Source: Acholoe squamosa (Eukaryota > Annelida > Polychaeta > Phyllodocida > Polynoidae). From it: a stretch of 64,000 bases of DNA. The notes under the pieces are model-generated. The model searched no databases. It saw only the letters and a list, made by a program, of their open reading frames with translations, and was not told the origin of the DNA. This document shows positions 21,225-30,179 of the stretch, in pieces (positions within the stretch are counted from its first letter, which is position 1; every line of letters begins with the position of its first letter). The position numbers were made by a program, and so were the translations under genes. The stretch covers positions 38,131,932 to 38,195,931 of the forward strand of contig OX439052.1 of assembly GCA_949317995.1 (NCBI GenBank). Direction: 5' to 3'.

Positions 21225-23101
21225 CCACACGCTCAAAGACTAGAGAAATGATTCAGGAGGGCACACCAAAACCCCCCACACAATCACAAACTATTCTAAA
21301 TGAGAAAAAGGTCACAGGAAACAAACCTATCAAAACCCCACCTGCCAGGAAAAATGTCACAAAAGACACTGCATCTACTAAATCAAAGAACTCTGAGACA
21401 AAGAAGATTGACAAAAAGCAAATTGTGCCTTTAAAGAAAAAGGTTGCCACTCCCATCAAGGCGAGAATAGGCCCTCCAAAGGAGCCTACACACCAAAACA
21501 AGAGTGACACACCCCAACAAAAGGCACAAGATAGGCCAATAGTCGATGAAAAAGAAAAAGAAAGAGACAGAATAAAACAACATGTGCTAGATATAAATCA
21601 ACTACTGGATCAGATTCCCGACACATCCATCTCAGGTACAAACCTTGGCTTGGAACAAAGGAAGGACAAGGACCTATTGCCCCTCATACAATATCTAGAG
21701 GATGGAACCTTGCCTGCACCAAAAGCACAAGGAAATAGAATCATCAACCAAGGCCAGACATACACCTTGGTAAATGGTACATTAGTCCATATATGCCCCA
21801 TAAATTGGAGAAAAACCAATACTGTACCACTTCAAATTGTTATACCACAGCAATGGGTAACAAGTACACTACAGTATTTCCATGACTCACCTACTGGCGG
21901 CCATCTTGGTTCAAGTAGGATGCTGTCAGCACTCCGACCTAGGGTATATTGGAAGTCTATGCTAGCAGACACAACAAAATATGTTTCCACCTGCCACACA
22001 TGCCTCACAGCAAAAAGGCAAGTACACTCACACAAAACACCAATGACAGTGAGAGAGTACATGACTTCACCAATGAAGTTCCTAAACCTAGACGCGGTGG
22101 GACCACTTCCCACAACTGCCAGGGGAAACAAACATATACAAGTCTGCATAGATTATGCTACCAGATATGCAACAGCTTGGGCTACTACTGACTTAAAAGC
22201 TGAGACAACAGCAGCAGAGTTCTACAAGAATATAATTTGTCATCATGGAACACCAGCCACTCTTCAAACAGACAATGGGACATGTTATACAGGTGCAAAG
22301 TTCACAAAGTTAACTAAACACCTCAAGATCAAACATAAATTCTCCTCACCATACAGGCCACAATCAAATGGGCTTGTAGAGAGATTCAATGCTAGCATAG
22401 GCACAGCACTCAGAGCATTCTGCTCAAAGCACCAAAACAATTGGGATTCATTTATTGAACCCATAACCTTTGCATTAAACAACACTGAATCCCAAACCAC
22501 AGGATTCACCCCTTTCTTCCTACTCCATGGAAGAAACCCAGCCACCCCAATGGACTTAGGGCTGGGAATACAGGAAGATATATCCACAGTAGCAGACCAT
22601 GTAGCTAACATGATAACAAATCAAGACACCTCTAGGAGGAAAGCTATAGAAAGGGTCGCCAAGCTACAAAAGGAAAGGAAGGATAGATATGATAAGAAAC
22701 TTACACCACAGGAAATCAAGGTCACCGACATGGTGTACCTTAACATACCAAGAATCCTGACCAACACAGAGTGTAAGAAACTTCAACCCCTTTTTATGGG
22801 ACCATATGTTGTAGTAGATAGACCTAGTTTGACAAGTGCCAAACTCAAAAACTTGGACACCAATCTATTGGTGGCCAGACCAGTGCACATAGACAGACTG
22901 AAAAAGGTTGTGGCTGTCAGAAACAATGAATTTGCACACAGGCTTATTCCACATGAGGCCAAATACTACAGCAAAATTGTAAGGAACAAAAATGATATCA
23001 CCCTTACAAGAGAAACCACAGGCATAGGCCCTATCAAGCCTAGGCCTGCACACCACATACTAAGAAAGACATCTAGGTGTGGTGCAGTTTCAAGAAATTA
23101 A
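21185..23101 (+). CDS. pol: Integrase part of Pol (separate -1 frame)
   Basis: The frame is open from 21089 and overlaps the RT frame by 136 nt; the first ATG is at 21185. Translation of the overlap upstream of that ATG is protein-like and acidic, so entry by frameshift or an old single-base indel is as likely as a new start. From the ATG: Lys-rich linker to about 120; HHCC zinc domain with His233, His240, Cys270, Cys273; catalytic triad Asp303, Asp363, Glu399, with exactly 35 residues between the last two; then a GPY/F module (MGPYVVV near 538). This inserts the cDNA into the host genome. Known gypsy elements usually keep integrase in the same frame as RT, so this break is notable. Confidence 0.92.
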   Translation: MQGEETSNHLCPMTTRSKTREMIQEGTPKPPTQSQTILNEKKVTGNKPIKTPPARKNVTKDTASTKSKNSETKKIDKKQIVPLKKKVATPIKARIGPPKEPTHQNKSDTPQQKAQDRPIVDEKEKERDRIKQHVLDINQLLDQIPDTSISGTNLGLEQRKDKDLLPLIQYLEDGTLPAPKAQGNRIINQGQTYTLVNGTLVHICPINWRKTNTVPLQIVIPQQWVTSTLQYFHDSPTGGHLGSSRMLSALRPRVYWKSMLADTTKYVSTCHTCLTAKRQVHSHKTPMTVREYMTSPMKFLNLDAVGPLPTTARGNKHIQVCIDYATRYATAWATTDLKAETTAAEFYKNIICHHGTPATLQTDNGTCYTGAKFTKLTKHLKIKHKFSSPYRPQSNGLVERFNASIGTALRAFCSKHQNNWDSFIEPITFALNNTESQTTGFTPFFLLHGRNPATPMDLGLGIQEDISTVADHVANMITNQDTSRRKAIERVAKLQKERKDRYDKKLTPQEIKVTDMVYLNIPRILTNTECKKLQPLFMGPYVVVDRPSLTSAKLKNLDTNLLVARPVHIDRLKKVVAVRNNEFAHRLIPHEAKYYSKIVRNKNDITLTRETTGIGPIKPRPAHHILRKTSRCGAVSRN

Positions 23102-23888
23102 AAACAGGATTGAGATACCAAAAGACATAAGATTTTCAAAATGTATTACAAATTCTCTTCATCCACACATAAGACATGTGTGACTGATAATGAATTACTA
23201 TGTATATAAAGCCAATCAAATTTGTAAATATATCATAGGTTATTGCCTCTGAAAGGGTCAAAGACTGGGACCCCCCCAAGTAAAGCAGACATGAAGTCTA
23301 AGAAGAGTAAGGGTAACACAATGGAGTGACTAAAGCCTAATCCCCACATGAAAGAGCGCGCTATGCCAACACAGCAGTCTATAGAGATCAATTGACCTTA
23401 TAAGCTACCCTCAGACAACTGTCTAGACGGTCATGAATGGCTGTCCTGGATGACAGGAGGAGCTAATTACCAGTACACAGACTACACAATAGACCCCACA
23501 GTTAGCAGACACTGGAGATTAATGCATTGTCTCCAGAGAAACAATACCAGGCCCACAATGGATGTGGGTAGGGTAGGCTACATAAGAAGCACTGTGGACC
23601 ATAGCCCACCATCAGTCTTCATCCAGCTGCAGTCTGGAACACAAGTCTACAGGACCCCACTTGGGAATTAGCCAGCCCACTTCTCCATTAGGAGAGACTG
23701 CACTAGGATAAAGAACACACCTACTTCACCTTCAACCTGACCTTACCATTACTGGTCAACCTCTATAGACTCACCGGACATATTGCCAAGACAGCTCAAT
23801 CTTGCAAAGGTACAGTTTGAACCACTTCATTTAAAGTGTTACACCATACACTTAGACTTTACCAGCACCAAATCACTACAAATTTGAC
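23102..23888 (+). other. Spacer between integrase and env, with one small ORF
   Basis: About 0.8 kb without a large frame. A 73-codon ORF with an ATG start runs 23450-23671 (begins MTGGANYQYT); it has no recognised domain and could be an accessory ORF or chance. The rest may be the leader of an env RNA. Confidence 0.4.
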
Positions 23889-23900
23889 AAGACTTTAAAC
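23889..23900 (+). promoter_or_regulatory. Candidate splice acceptor for env
   Basis: GACTTTAAACAG ends 25 nt before the env ATG. The pyrimidine tract is weak, but the position just before a Kozak-context start suits a spliced env transcript. Confidence 0.3.
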
Positions 23901-23925
23901 AGCAAACTTGCTTTACACAAGCACC

Positions 23926-26550
23926 ATGGGGACACTGAGAGTTTCACCCATACTGCTAACTATGCTGTTATTATATACTATTGAACCACTTACTGCAGGT
24001 TATACACCTGTGGTGAGACAAAACATAGGAGTAGTATTCAAACCTAGCCCTCAACCATTGGTCAATGGACATACAACCACAACACTGTTGTTAGCTATTC
24101 CCTACAAGATACCTCGGGCACCCGTTACCCAAGGATCCATAAGGGATAGAATACTCCATTTGACCACTCCTACTCTACAAGATCATACCTCTGGCCAAAT
24201 TATTCAACAAGCTAAGGAGCTAGACACCTTGCTGGAAATTGCAGACAAGGAGATAAATGAAACACTAGCCTCCATCAAATTGTTCTTATCCAACCCCATA
24301 AACACATTGGACAAGGCCAAAAGAGAGGCCATACTGGGTTTTCTAGCACCCCTGTTTCGCGGTGTGCTAGGTCTAGCCACAGTAGAAGATGTAAACCAAG
24401 TAATGGGACAGCTCAAGAACATAGATGAAATACTAAGAAAATTTGCTAAACAGGATCAGGAAGCAGCTAATCTCATCGAAAAGATCACAGACAGACAAGA
24501 TAAGTTTGTTAAAGCGTACATCCAAGATAAGAAGGTACTGGACAGCACAATCAACACCATAGGTGACACCGTCAACCTGTGGGCCTCTAACATGTCCAGG
24601 TCACTTGACTCATATTCAAGGCACGAGAAAACTCAAAGGGAAAAAATGCAAGTATTAAATGATGCACTAATTATCATAGCAGCAAGAATGAATACAGTTC
24701 AATCACTGCAAAGGACAAATGCAGCCCTGAGGATGCTATCATCAGGGATCCTAACCCCTGATATAGTACCACCCTCAGACCTTGCTAGATACCTAATTGA
24801 CATTAATAACAAACTTAGGATTACACACCCTGGAGCACAAGTCGCAATTAATGACTTAGATTTCTATTATTCACAGAAGCTGACCTCATACACTTACTCA
24901 GCTCACCATATATATATTCATCTGGACATTATAATTCAATCTACCACCTCAACCTTCAAACTGTACCAAATGATTACATCACCCATGCCTATAGACACAC
25001 AGGAGACCCCCACCAGAGGAGTCACCAAACTACAAACCACAACTGAGTTTCTAGCAGTATCTTACGATGAATCATTATTTATCGAATTGGACTCAGCAGA
25101 TATGCAGGCATGTGAAGGTACTACAGTAAAGGTATGCAGAGATGTAAATGGTAGAATCTATAAACACAGGCCTACATGCCCTGTAGCCATTTTTACTAAC
25201 CAGGCTCAACAGATTAAGGAACATTGCAAGTTTACAGTTTCACCACTGCAAGCACCTACCACCCATGCTATTTCCATTTCTGAAGATGAGTATCTGGTCA
25301 CTACTAATGAACCCCATTACTTTATCAACTGCCATGGTAAAACGTCTGAAACTCGGAAGGTCCAGTCCTACTCAATCATAGGTGTACCCTGTGGGTGCAC
25401 GATCAGTGTAGGAGAATTTTCTCTTCCAAACACAAGGTTGCCCTGTAACTCAACCTTATCATTTCATTACATCCTCAAGACAATTAATTTACCATTCATG
25501 GCAGCACTTAACCAAATTTCTGAAACCAAACCAGATGAAAGAGAGAATCTTCCAAATTTCCCAGTAGTAAACCTTTCTAGAACCTTAGAAAAACTACAGG
25601 AAAATCCAATCATGGATGATATTACTCAACTAAATTTAGAGCCCTTTGCCAAAACAGTATTAAAAGATGCCTCCAACCTTAATAAGGAAATGGAAACGCG
25701 CTACGAGGAATCATACCTACGTCGAGTTACAGAGCATCCAATCTTCCAAAGCTTAGCACTCATCCTAGGGATATCAGCTCACATTTTTATAGTATACATA
25801 CTACTCAAATTATACAGACTAGGAGGGACTGTAGCCTACCTGCCTACAGCCAAAGCATTCAGACTAGTCACCGAGCTGCCCCTACACAAATTGCTCCCAG
25901 ATAAGAATCCTACCAAATTAACCCCTACAGAGGAAACCCACACCCCTTTCCTCACAATTCAGGAAACCCACACCCTGATAATTGCTATATTATTCACCCT
26001 GACCATCTACTCAGCCTACAGAATAATGAAGTACCTTAAGAAATTTGCACAGACACACTGTGGCAAGAAAAATGTGGCCAAGCGCACAAACCCCACAATA
26101 TATTTTAAAATATATTGTGGAGACTCAAACTTCGCGCTACCCTTGAGGCCAATACCACATGAATTTGATGAGATTAAATCAGCAGCTGACCCTACCTATA
26201 AGGATATAGTGGTTAAAACCTTCCCACTACCTAAGGCTATATTTACCTGGAATGGACCAGCAGTTATAACAACACAGAGAGGAGAATTTGCTTATCACCT
26301 CCCTCAGGTGATACACCTACCTTGGCGCACTAGGTTCAGCACTATACCAGCCCTTAAAAACAAAGGACTGTACTACTCCATGCTTCTCCAGAATGATTGT
26401 GGCACCAGCCCGGTGACCATGACAGCACTGGAAAATACAACAGATATAATTATTGACGAACAACAGGAGGAGACCGCAAGGTCAAACATGCAGACTATTG
26501 CTAATTTTCTAAACCACCAGCCCTCCCCGGTGACTGTGGAAACAGCCTAG
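23926..26550 (+). CDS. env: Env-like membrane glycoprotein of the retroelement
   Basis: ATG at 23926 in the context CACCATGGG gives 874 codons; an upstream TTG in frame is not a likely start. Residues 1-24 form a signal peptide. A dibasic KR at 132-133 is followed by a hydrophobic, Gly-containing segment (about 135-152) and then about 100 residues of heptad-like helix, the layout of class I fusion proteins such as errantivirus and baculovirus F-type Env. The site is only dibasic, so furin cleavage is uncertain. A cysteine-rich region (about 395-510) includes VPCGCTI. A membrane span lies at about 607-628 and a second hydrophobic span at 682-702, leaving about 170 C-terminal residues, unusually long for an Env tail. 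Family placement is inferred from architecture and not from alignment. Intact frame. Confidence 0.82.
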   Translation: MGTLRVSPILLTMLLLYTIEPLTAGYTPVVRQNIGVVFKPSPQPLVNGHTTTTLLLAIPYKIPRAPVTQGSIRDRILHLTTPTLQDHTSGQIIQQAKELDTLLEIADKEINETLASIKLFLSNPINTLDKAKREAILGFLAPLFRGVLGLATVEDVNQVMGQLKNIDEILRKFAKQDQEAANLIEKITDRQDKFVKAYIQDKKVLDSTINTIGDTVNLWASNMSRSLDSYSRHEKTQREKMQVLNDALIIIAARMNTVQSLQRTNAALRMLSSGILTPDIVPPSDLARYLIDINNKLRITHPGAQVAINDLDFYYSQKLTSYTYSAHHIYIHLDIIIQSTTSTFKLYQMITSPMPIDTQETPTRGVTKLQTTTEFLAVSYDESLFIELDSADMQACEGTTVKVCRDVNGRIYKHRPTCPVAIFTNQAQQIKEHCKFTVSPLQAPTTHAISISEDEYLVTTNEPHYFINCHGKTSETRKVQSYSIIGVPCGCTISVGEFSLPNTRLPCNSTLSFHYILKTINLPFMAALNQISETKPDERENLPNFPVVNLSRTLEKLQENPIMDDITQLNLEPFAKTVLKDASNLNKEMETRYEESYLRRVTEHPIFQSLALILGISAHIFIVYILLKLYRLGGTVAYLPTAKAFRLVTELPLHKLLPDKNPTKLTPTEETHTPFLTIQETHTLIIAILFTLTIYSAYRIMKYLKKFAQTHCGKKNVAKRTNPTIYFKIYCGDSNFALPLRPIPHEFDEIKSAADPTYKDIVVKTFPLPKAIFTWNGPAVITTQRGEFAYHLPQVIHLPWRTRFSTIPALKNKGLYYSMLLQNDCGTSPVTMTALENTTDIIIDEQQEETARSNMQTIANFLNHQPSPVTVETA
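26093..26120. repeat. Perfect 28-bp palindrome inside env
   Basis: CCACAATATATTTT and its exact complement abut with no loop, in the part of env encoding the C-terminal tail. Chance for a perfect 28-bp palindrome is small. Confidence 0.8.
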
Positions 26551-26699
26551 ACTGCCCACAGCCTAGGCTGCCCCCAGTCCACCACCAGGAGACAACACAT
26601 CAGAGACAGTATTCAGAACTTTTCGGACAATTTGCCGGCCCTGAAAAGGGCCTTTGGGATGGCGGGTTTTTACACCCTAGGTTTCAGTCAGTCGGGATC

Positions 26700-27179
26700 C
26701 TACCACAGATCCTCGGGTTCAACATCCATGGGAGAGTCCGGGGCCGAGTCCGAGCCATACATATGGCCGTGATCCTGCTCCCACTCAGCGAGCCGGGCCT
26801 CCAGCATCCCCAGTCCATACTTGGCAGCCGTGGATGGATCCCCGGATGCCGCAAGATCGAGGAGGGATGCCGCCAACAAATAATCCCATAGCACTCGCTC
26901 CCGCGGCCCTAGGTTATAATCCATGGGCCAGAAACCCATACTGCCCAAGGCCCTAGTCAGAAGGGCCACAGTGGCCCCCCGACGCAAGGCTGAGCCCAGG
27001 AAATAATGGCAGGAGTAATTACAGACCACCACATCACCATGCTCAATGATCTCCTTGAAATTACTCACTATGTACCCATAATGAATGGTCTGGTTAGACT
27101 CAACCAGGGCCCTAGCTGGACTCCCCACCTCCATTACCTGGGGGACAGGCAGAGCAAAGAGAGCTTGTAGGTGGGCCAT
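26700..27179 (-). CDS. Antisense ORF in the 3' region of the retroelement, function unknown
   Basis: On the strand opposite to gag-pol-env, an ATG at 27177-27179 with a perfect ACCATGG context opens 159 codons and ends at TAG 26700-26702, 150 bp past the env stop. The frame is open further upstream to 27398, but that part translates a GT-repeat and is not protein-like, so I use the Kozak ATG. The protein has Leu/Ala-rich helices (LWDYLLAASLLDLAASGDP, LGMLEARLAEWEQD), two Cys near its middle (CNYSCHYF) and an acidic Pro/Asp tail (DSPMDVEPEDLW) resembling an activation domain. I recognise no family. Position and orientation recall the antisense genes of HTLV-type retroviruses, but no homology is claimed. 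No antisense poly(A) signal was seen. Confidence 0.5.
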   Translation of the reverse strand: MAHLQALFALPVPQVMEVGSPARALVESNQTIHYGYIVSNFKEIIEHGDVVVCNYSCHYFLGSALRRGATVALLTRALGSMGFWPMDYNLGPRERVLWDYLLAASLLDLAASGDPSTAAKYGLGMLEARLAEWEQDHGHMYGSDSAPDSPMDVEPEDLW

Positions 27180-27399
27180 GGTACTACAGCAGTGACTTCC
27201 AGAGAGGAACTGATGCTCCAATACCAGCCACACACTCCTTAAATGGACACACACACACACCCCCCCCCACCCTGAACTGTCCACTGACACCAAGCTAGGC
27301 ACTGCCACAGACACATGCCAAAATCTGGCACCTAACACCTCAAGTGCCACCACTGCATGAGCACACCAGGGAGGAGACTCACATCTCACTCCTGACACA

Positions 27400-28807
27400 C
27401 CTCCACTGTCAATGAAATTATCAAAGTATTAGAAAAAAAAAAATTATATACACAGCCACTTGTTGATGTATAATATGAAAATCTATGGTATTCTCACAAA
27501 AATCAATGATTAATGCGCACATATACGCGCAAAATTGCGAAATTGCAAATTACAAATTGTAAAATTGTACAAATCTAACATTAATATACATGAATGCAGG
27601 TAGATAACTAAGACAGTTTTTGTACCCACTAGCACTTGTATACTATGCCAAGGTTTACTTAAAGTAACACACTTTAGGTATCCAAGAAAATTGTTGGAAA
27701 AATGAATGAAAAAAAAAAAAAAAAAAAAAAAATTGTTGAGAAAATTGTTGACATAAAACATGTTTACTTAAGATACTCACCAAATAAATCTCTTTCAGGG
27801 ACACATACTCAAAAGGCTAGGGGAATAGTCAATTAAGCAGCGGCCCACTGCCGAAATTGCCAATTAATACACCCATATAGCAAAATCAATGAGTAACTCA
27901 GAGACAAACAAGCCTATTGTACATGAAGTACTTTGTTTTTCCGGCCCTCGGAAAAATTTGTCTCAAATCCCATAAATTGAATAGTGTAATCTAGATTGTA
28001 CGTTTGTACCCAATTTGCACACTAAAATTGTATGTTTGCACACCAGATTGTACGCTCGTACCCAATTTGCACACTAAAATTGTATGTTTGCACACTAGAT
28101 TGTAAGTTGTATCCAATTTACATTTGATTTATATGTTGCACATTATACTGTATGTCTGTACCCAATTCATACACTGAAGTCAGATTTTTAGAAAATCAAC
28201 ATTTCTATGTGTATCCAAGCTGTACGCAAAATTATATTTGTACATACAGAAACTATCAATTGAACGCAAAATTATACATTGGCATACTAAAATTGCCAAA
28301 TATACGCGAAAATTATATATTTGCACACTAAAATTGCCAAATATACGCGAAAATTATATATTTGCACACTCAAATTGCCAAATGTACGCAAAAATTATAT
28401 ATTTGCATACTGAAATTGTCAATTGAACGCAATTACACGCGAAATTGTAAATTTGCACACTAAAATTGTCATTTATGTTCAATTTGCACGCTAAATTGAA
28501 CATTAAATGCCAAAATTGCACACTATTTGCCAAATTGTATGTTGTACATAAAAATGGAAAATTGTACCCAATATTGATGTTACATAAGCAAATAAGCTAT
28601 GGTATGGTAAAATATAGAAACTCGGAAATGTACTTATACCCAGGAGAAAATTGTTTATACTGACAAAGCTCTACCACAAAAATTGCATTTGAAGCACTCC
28701 CCATCACTTCAAATCCTCTTACAAAACAGTATATAACTCCAAAATAAGGTAAAAATTGTATAAATTGTACATTCCCTCGGCGAAATGACGGAGTTTCGCA
28801 TTCTTTC
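27400..28807 (+). other. AT-rich non-coding 3' tract of the retroelement
   Basis: No gene. A poly(A/T) run lies at about 27709-27732. From 27990 to 28455 two tandem families follow each other (separate entry). CG-containing ACGCGAAAATT words are frequent. Length 1.4 kb. Confidence 0.6.
27993..28455 (+). repeat. Two tandem repeat families (52 bp and 41 bp)
   Basis: AGATTGTA starts units at 27993, 28045 and 28097, 52 bp apart. AATTGCCAAATATACG-like units start at 28291, 28332, 28373 and 28414, 41 bp apart. Both share TTTGCACACTAAAATTG, so one probably derives from the other. Confidence 0.85.
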
Positions 28808-28820
28808 GGGGGAGAGGGAG
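28808..28820 (+). promoter_or_regulatory. Polypurine tract
   Basis: GGGGGAGAGGGAG lies five bases (TATTC) before the 3' LTR start as fixed by the target duplication. The gap is unusual, since the tract normally abuts the LTR. The five bases may be lost from the cDNA end at integration. Confidence 0.75.
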
Positions 28821-28825
28821 TATTC

Positions 28826-30175
28826 TATGATATACCATTTTATTGTTCCATAAATTCTAACATATTTTGTATTAATCAAAGAAATATCTATGAAATTAAT
28901 ACATAGGTTGGTTCTAAGAGCTATAAGAGCGCTCAAACTTTACATAAGAGCGTTCATGCCCCACTGCACACCAGCCAGGTCAGTTACATACACTCTCTGA
29001 CATCAAAGGCTCCGACCTAATGGTTCACTGCACAATATAATAAAAATGAGGGTCTCAGTGTGCGACCTCATGGTTCAATGCACAAATTAATAACTTGTAA
29101 GTGAATGCAACCGGCCGTCACGGGTGCCTGAGCACCGCTGACGCCGTCATGAGTGTCTGAGCACTCTAAGGACTGAACAATGGGTTACATAAGCACGACG
29201 CCATAACCTTCCGGTCGCTCTAGCGTCGCTCCTGAGCAACCTAGGTCAAATATCAAAAATTCTATGGAAAGCCCATAATTAGACGGTCAGAATGAGCCCA
29301 AGATCAAGGCGGAACTCCCAGTATTAAGGAAGTTATGCCATGGAGACTGAAAGGAGCTCCGAGTGCACCACAGACAAACCGGCGCGAAGTACGCGCCTAT
29401 CCAGCGGGCATTATAAACTTGGCATATTCAACTCCGCGCATGCCCAAAATGGCGGTTATAAACGCATAAACAGCCGAGATATGAGGGTCTAAAGATGCAG
29501 AACCGACCAAGACAATGGGGGCCATAGCGGCGTCCATGGGGGTCCTTTGTCCCCCTGTGACACTTGAAAGGGTCCCCTCAAACAATTGTAGAGTTAGGCA
29601 GATGCTGCTGGCTCCAGTCAGTCTGGAGGTGCTTTTCCAAGATTTGCTACAAATAGCCTGTCTGCACCTCCAGGAGGACACATCACCAAGAACCGCTCTA
29701 GAGGTAACATCTCCAGTCATCTCCTGCTACCTGCTATACCACTGCACTATGGGGAAACTATGCTAGACAGGCATTGGTTTCCTACCATTAGTGGCCAGAG
29801 GCTATCTTCTTCAAGACTTCCACCAGAGGGTAAAGTTATCCATTATTACATTATTCCTCTAAGCAGCAGGTCAGGAGCTAGGTGTGGGAACCCACCTAGA
29901 AGTATGCTGGACACTGTATTATTAATACCTCACAGGTGGAGTGGAACTGAACATTGTACTTTATAAATTACTGTATGTTTACTGTATGTGCAAACTACCT
30001 ACATACTAACTACTGTATGATTGATATTTCTTACATGTTGCCTAAAGCTGAATAAACCAGTGACAACTGGAAATAACATTATTTTATTATGAGCCTGATG
30101 TATTTACTCCTTACACCACTAGTCATATGATATTTCTCATATGACAACTTGATCATGCCAAACACTAGTATGACA
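28826..30175 (+). repeat. 3' LTR (1350 bp)
   Basis: It matches the 5' LTR throughout. The four differences that I found are GAGCAACC for GAGCGACC, TTAGACGG for TTAAACGG, GGCGCGAAG for GGCGCAAAG, and AAACAGCC for AAACGGCC. Poly(A) signal at 30051-30056. Followed by ATAT at 30176-30179. Confidence 0.93.
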
Positions 30176-30179
30176 ATAT

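Larger units (their letters stand above)
14455..30175 (+). mobile_element. Complete 15.7-kb Ty3/gypsy-type LTR retroelement with env-like gene
   Basis: Order: LTR, primer site, leader with two tandem arrays, gag, protease-RT-RNase H, integrase, env-like gene, antisense ORF, AT-rich repeat tract, polypurine tract, LTR. RT before integrase places it in Ty3/gypsy and not Copia. The LTRs start TATGATATACC and end ATGACA, and are flanked by the same four bases ATAT at 14451-14454 and 30176-30179, which fixes both ends. The LTRs differ at four places (all A/G) that I can find, about 0.3%, so the insertion is recent. The element is long for the group, mainly because of the large LTRs, an 0.8-kb gap before env and about 2.3 kb after it. 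All frames are long and apart from two -1 overlaps intact, so it may be active or recently so. Confidence 0.93.

Noticed and set aside
27180-27398. N-terminal extension of the antisense ORF
   Set aside because: It translates a GT-repeat and C-rich run and lacks a good start context. The Kozak ATG at 27179 is better.
27993-28455. CRISPR-like regular repeats
   Set aside because: Units abut or share spacer sequence, and this is animal DNA inside a retroelement. They are tandem repeats.
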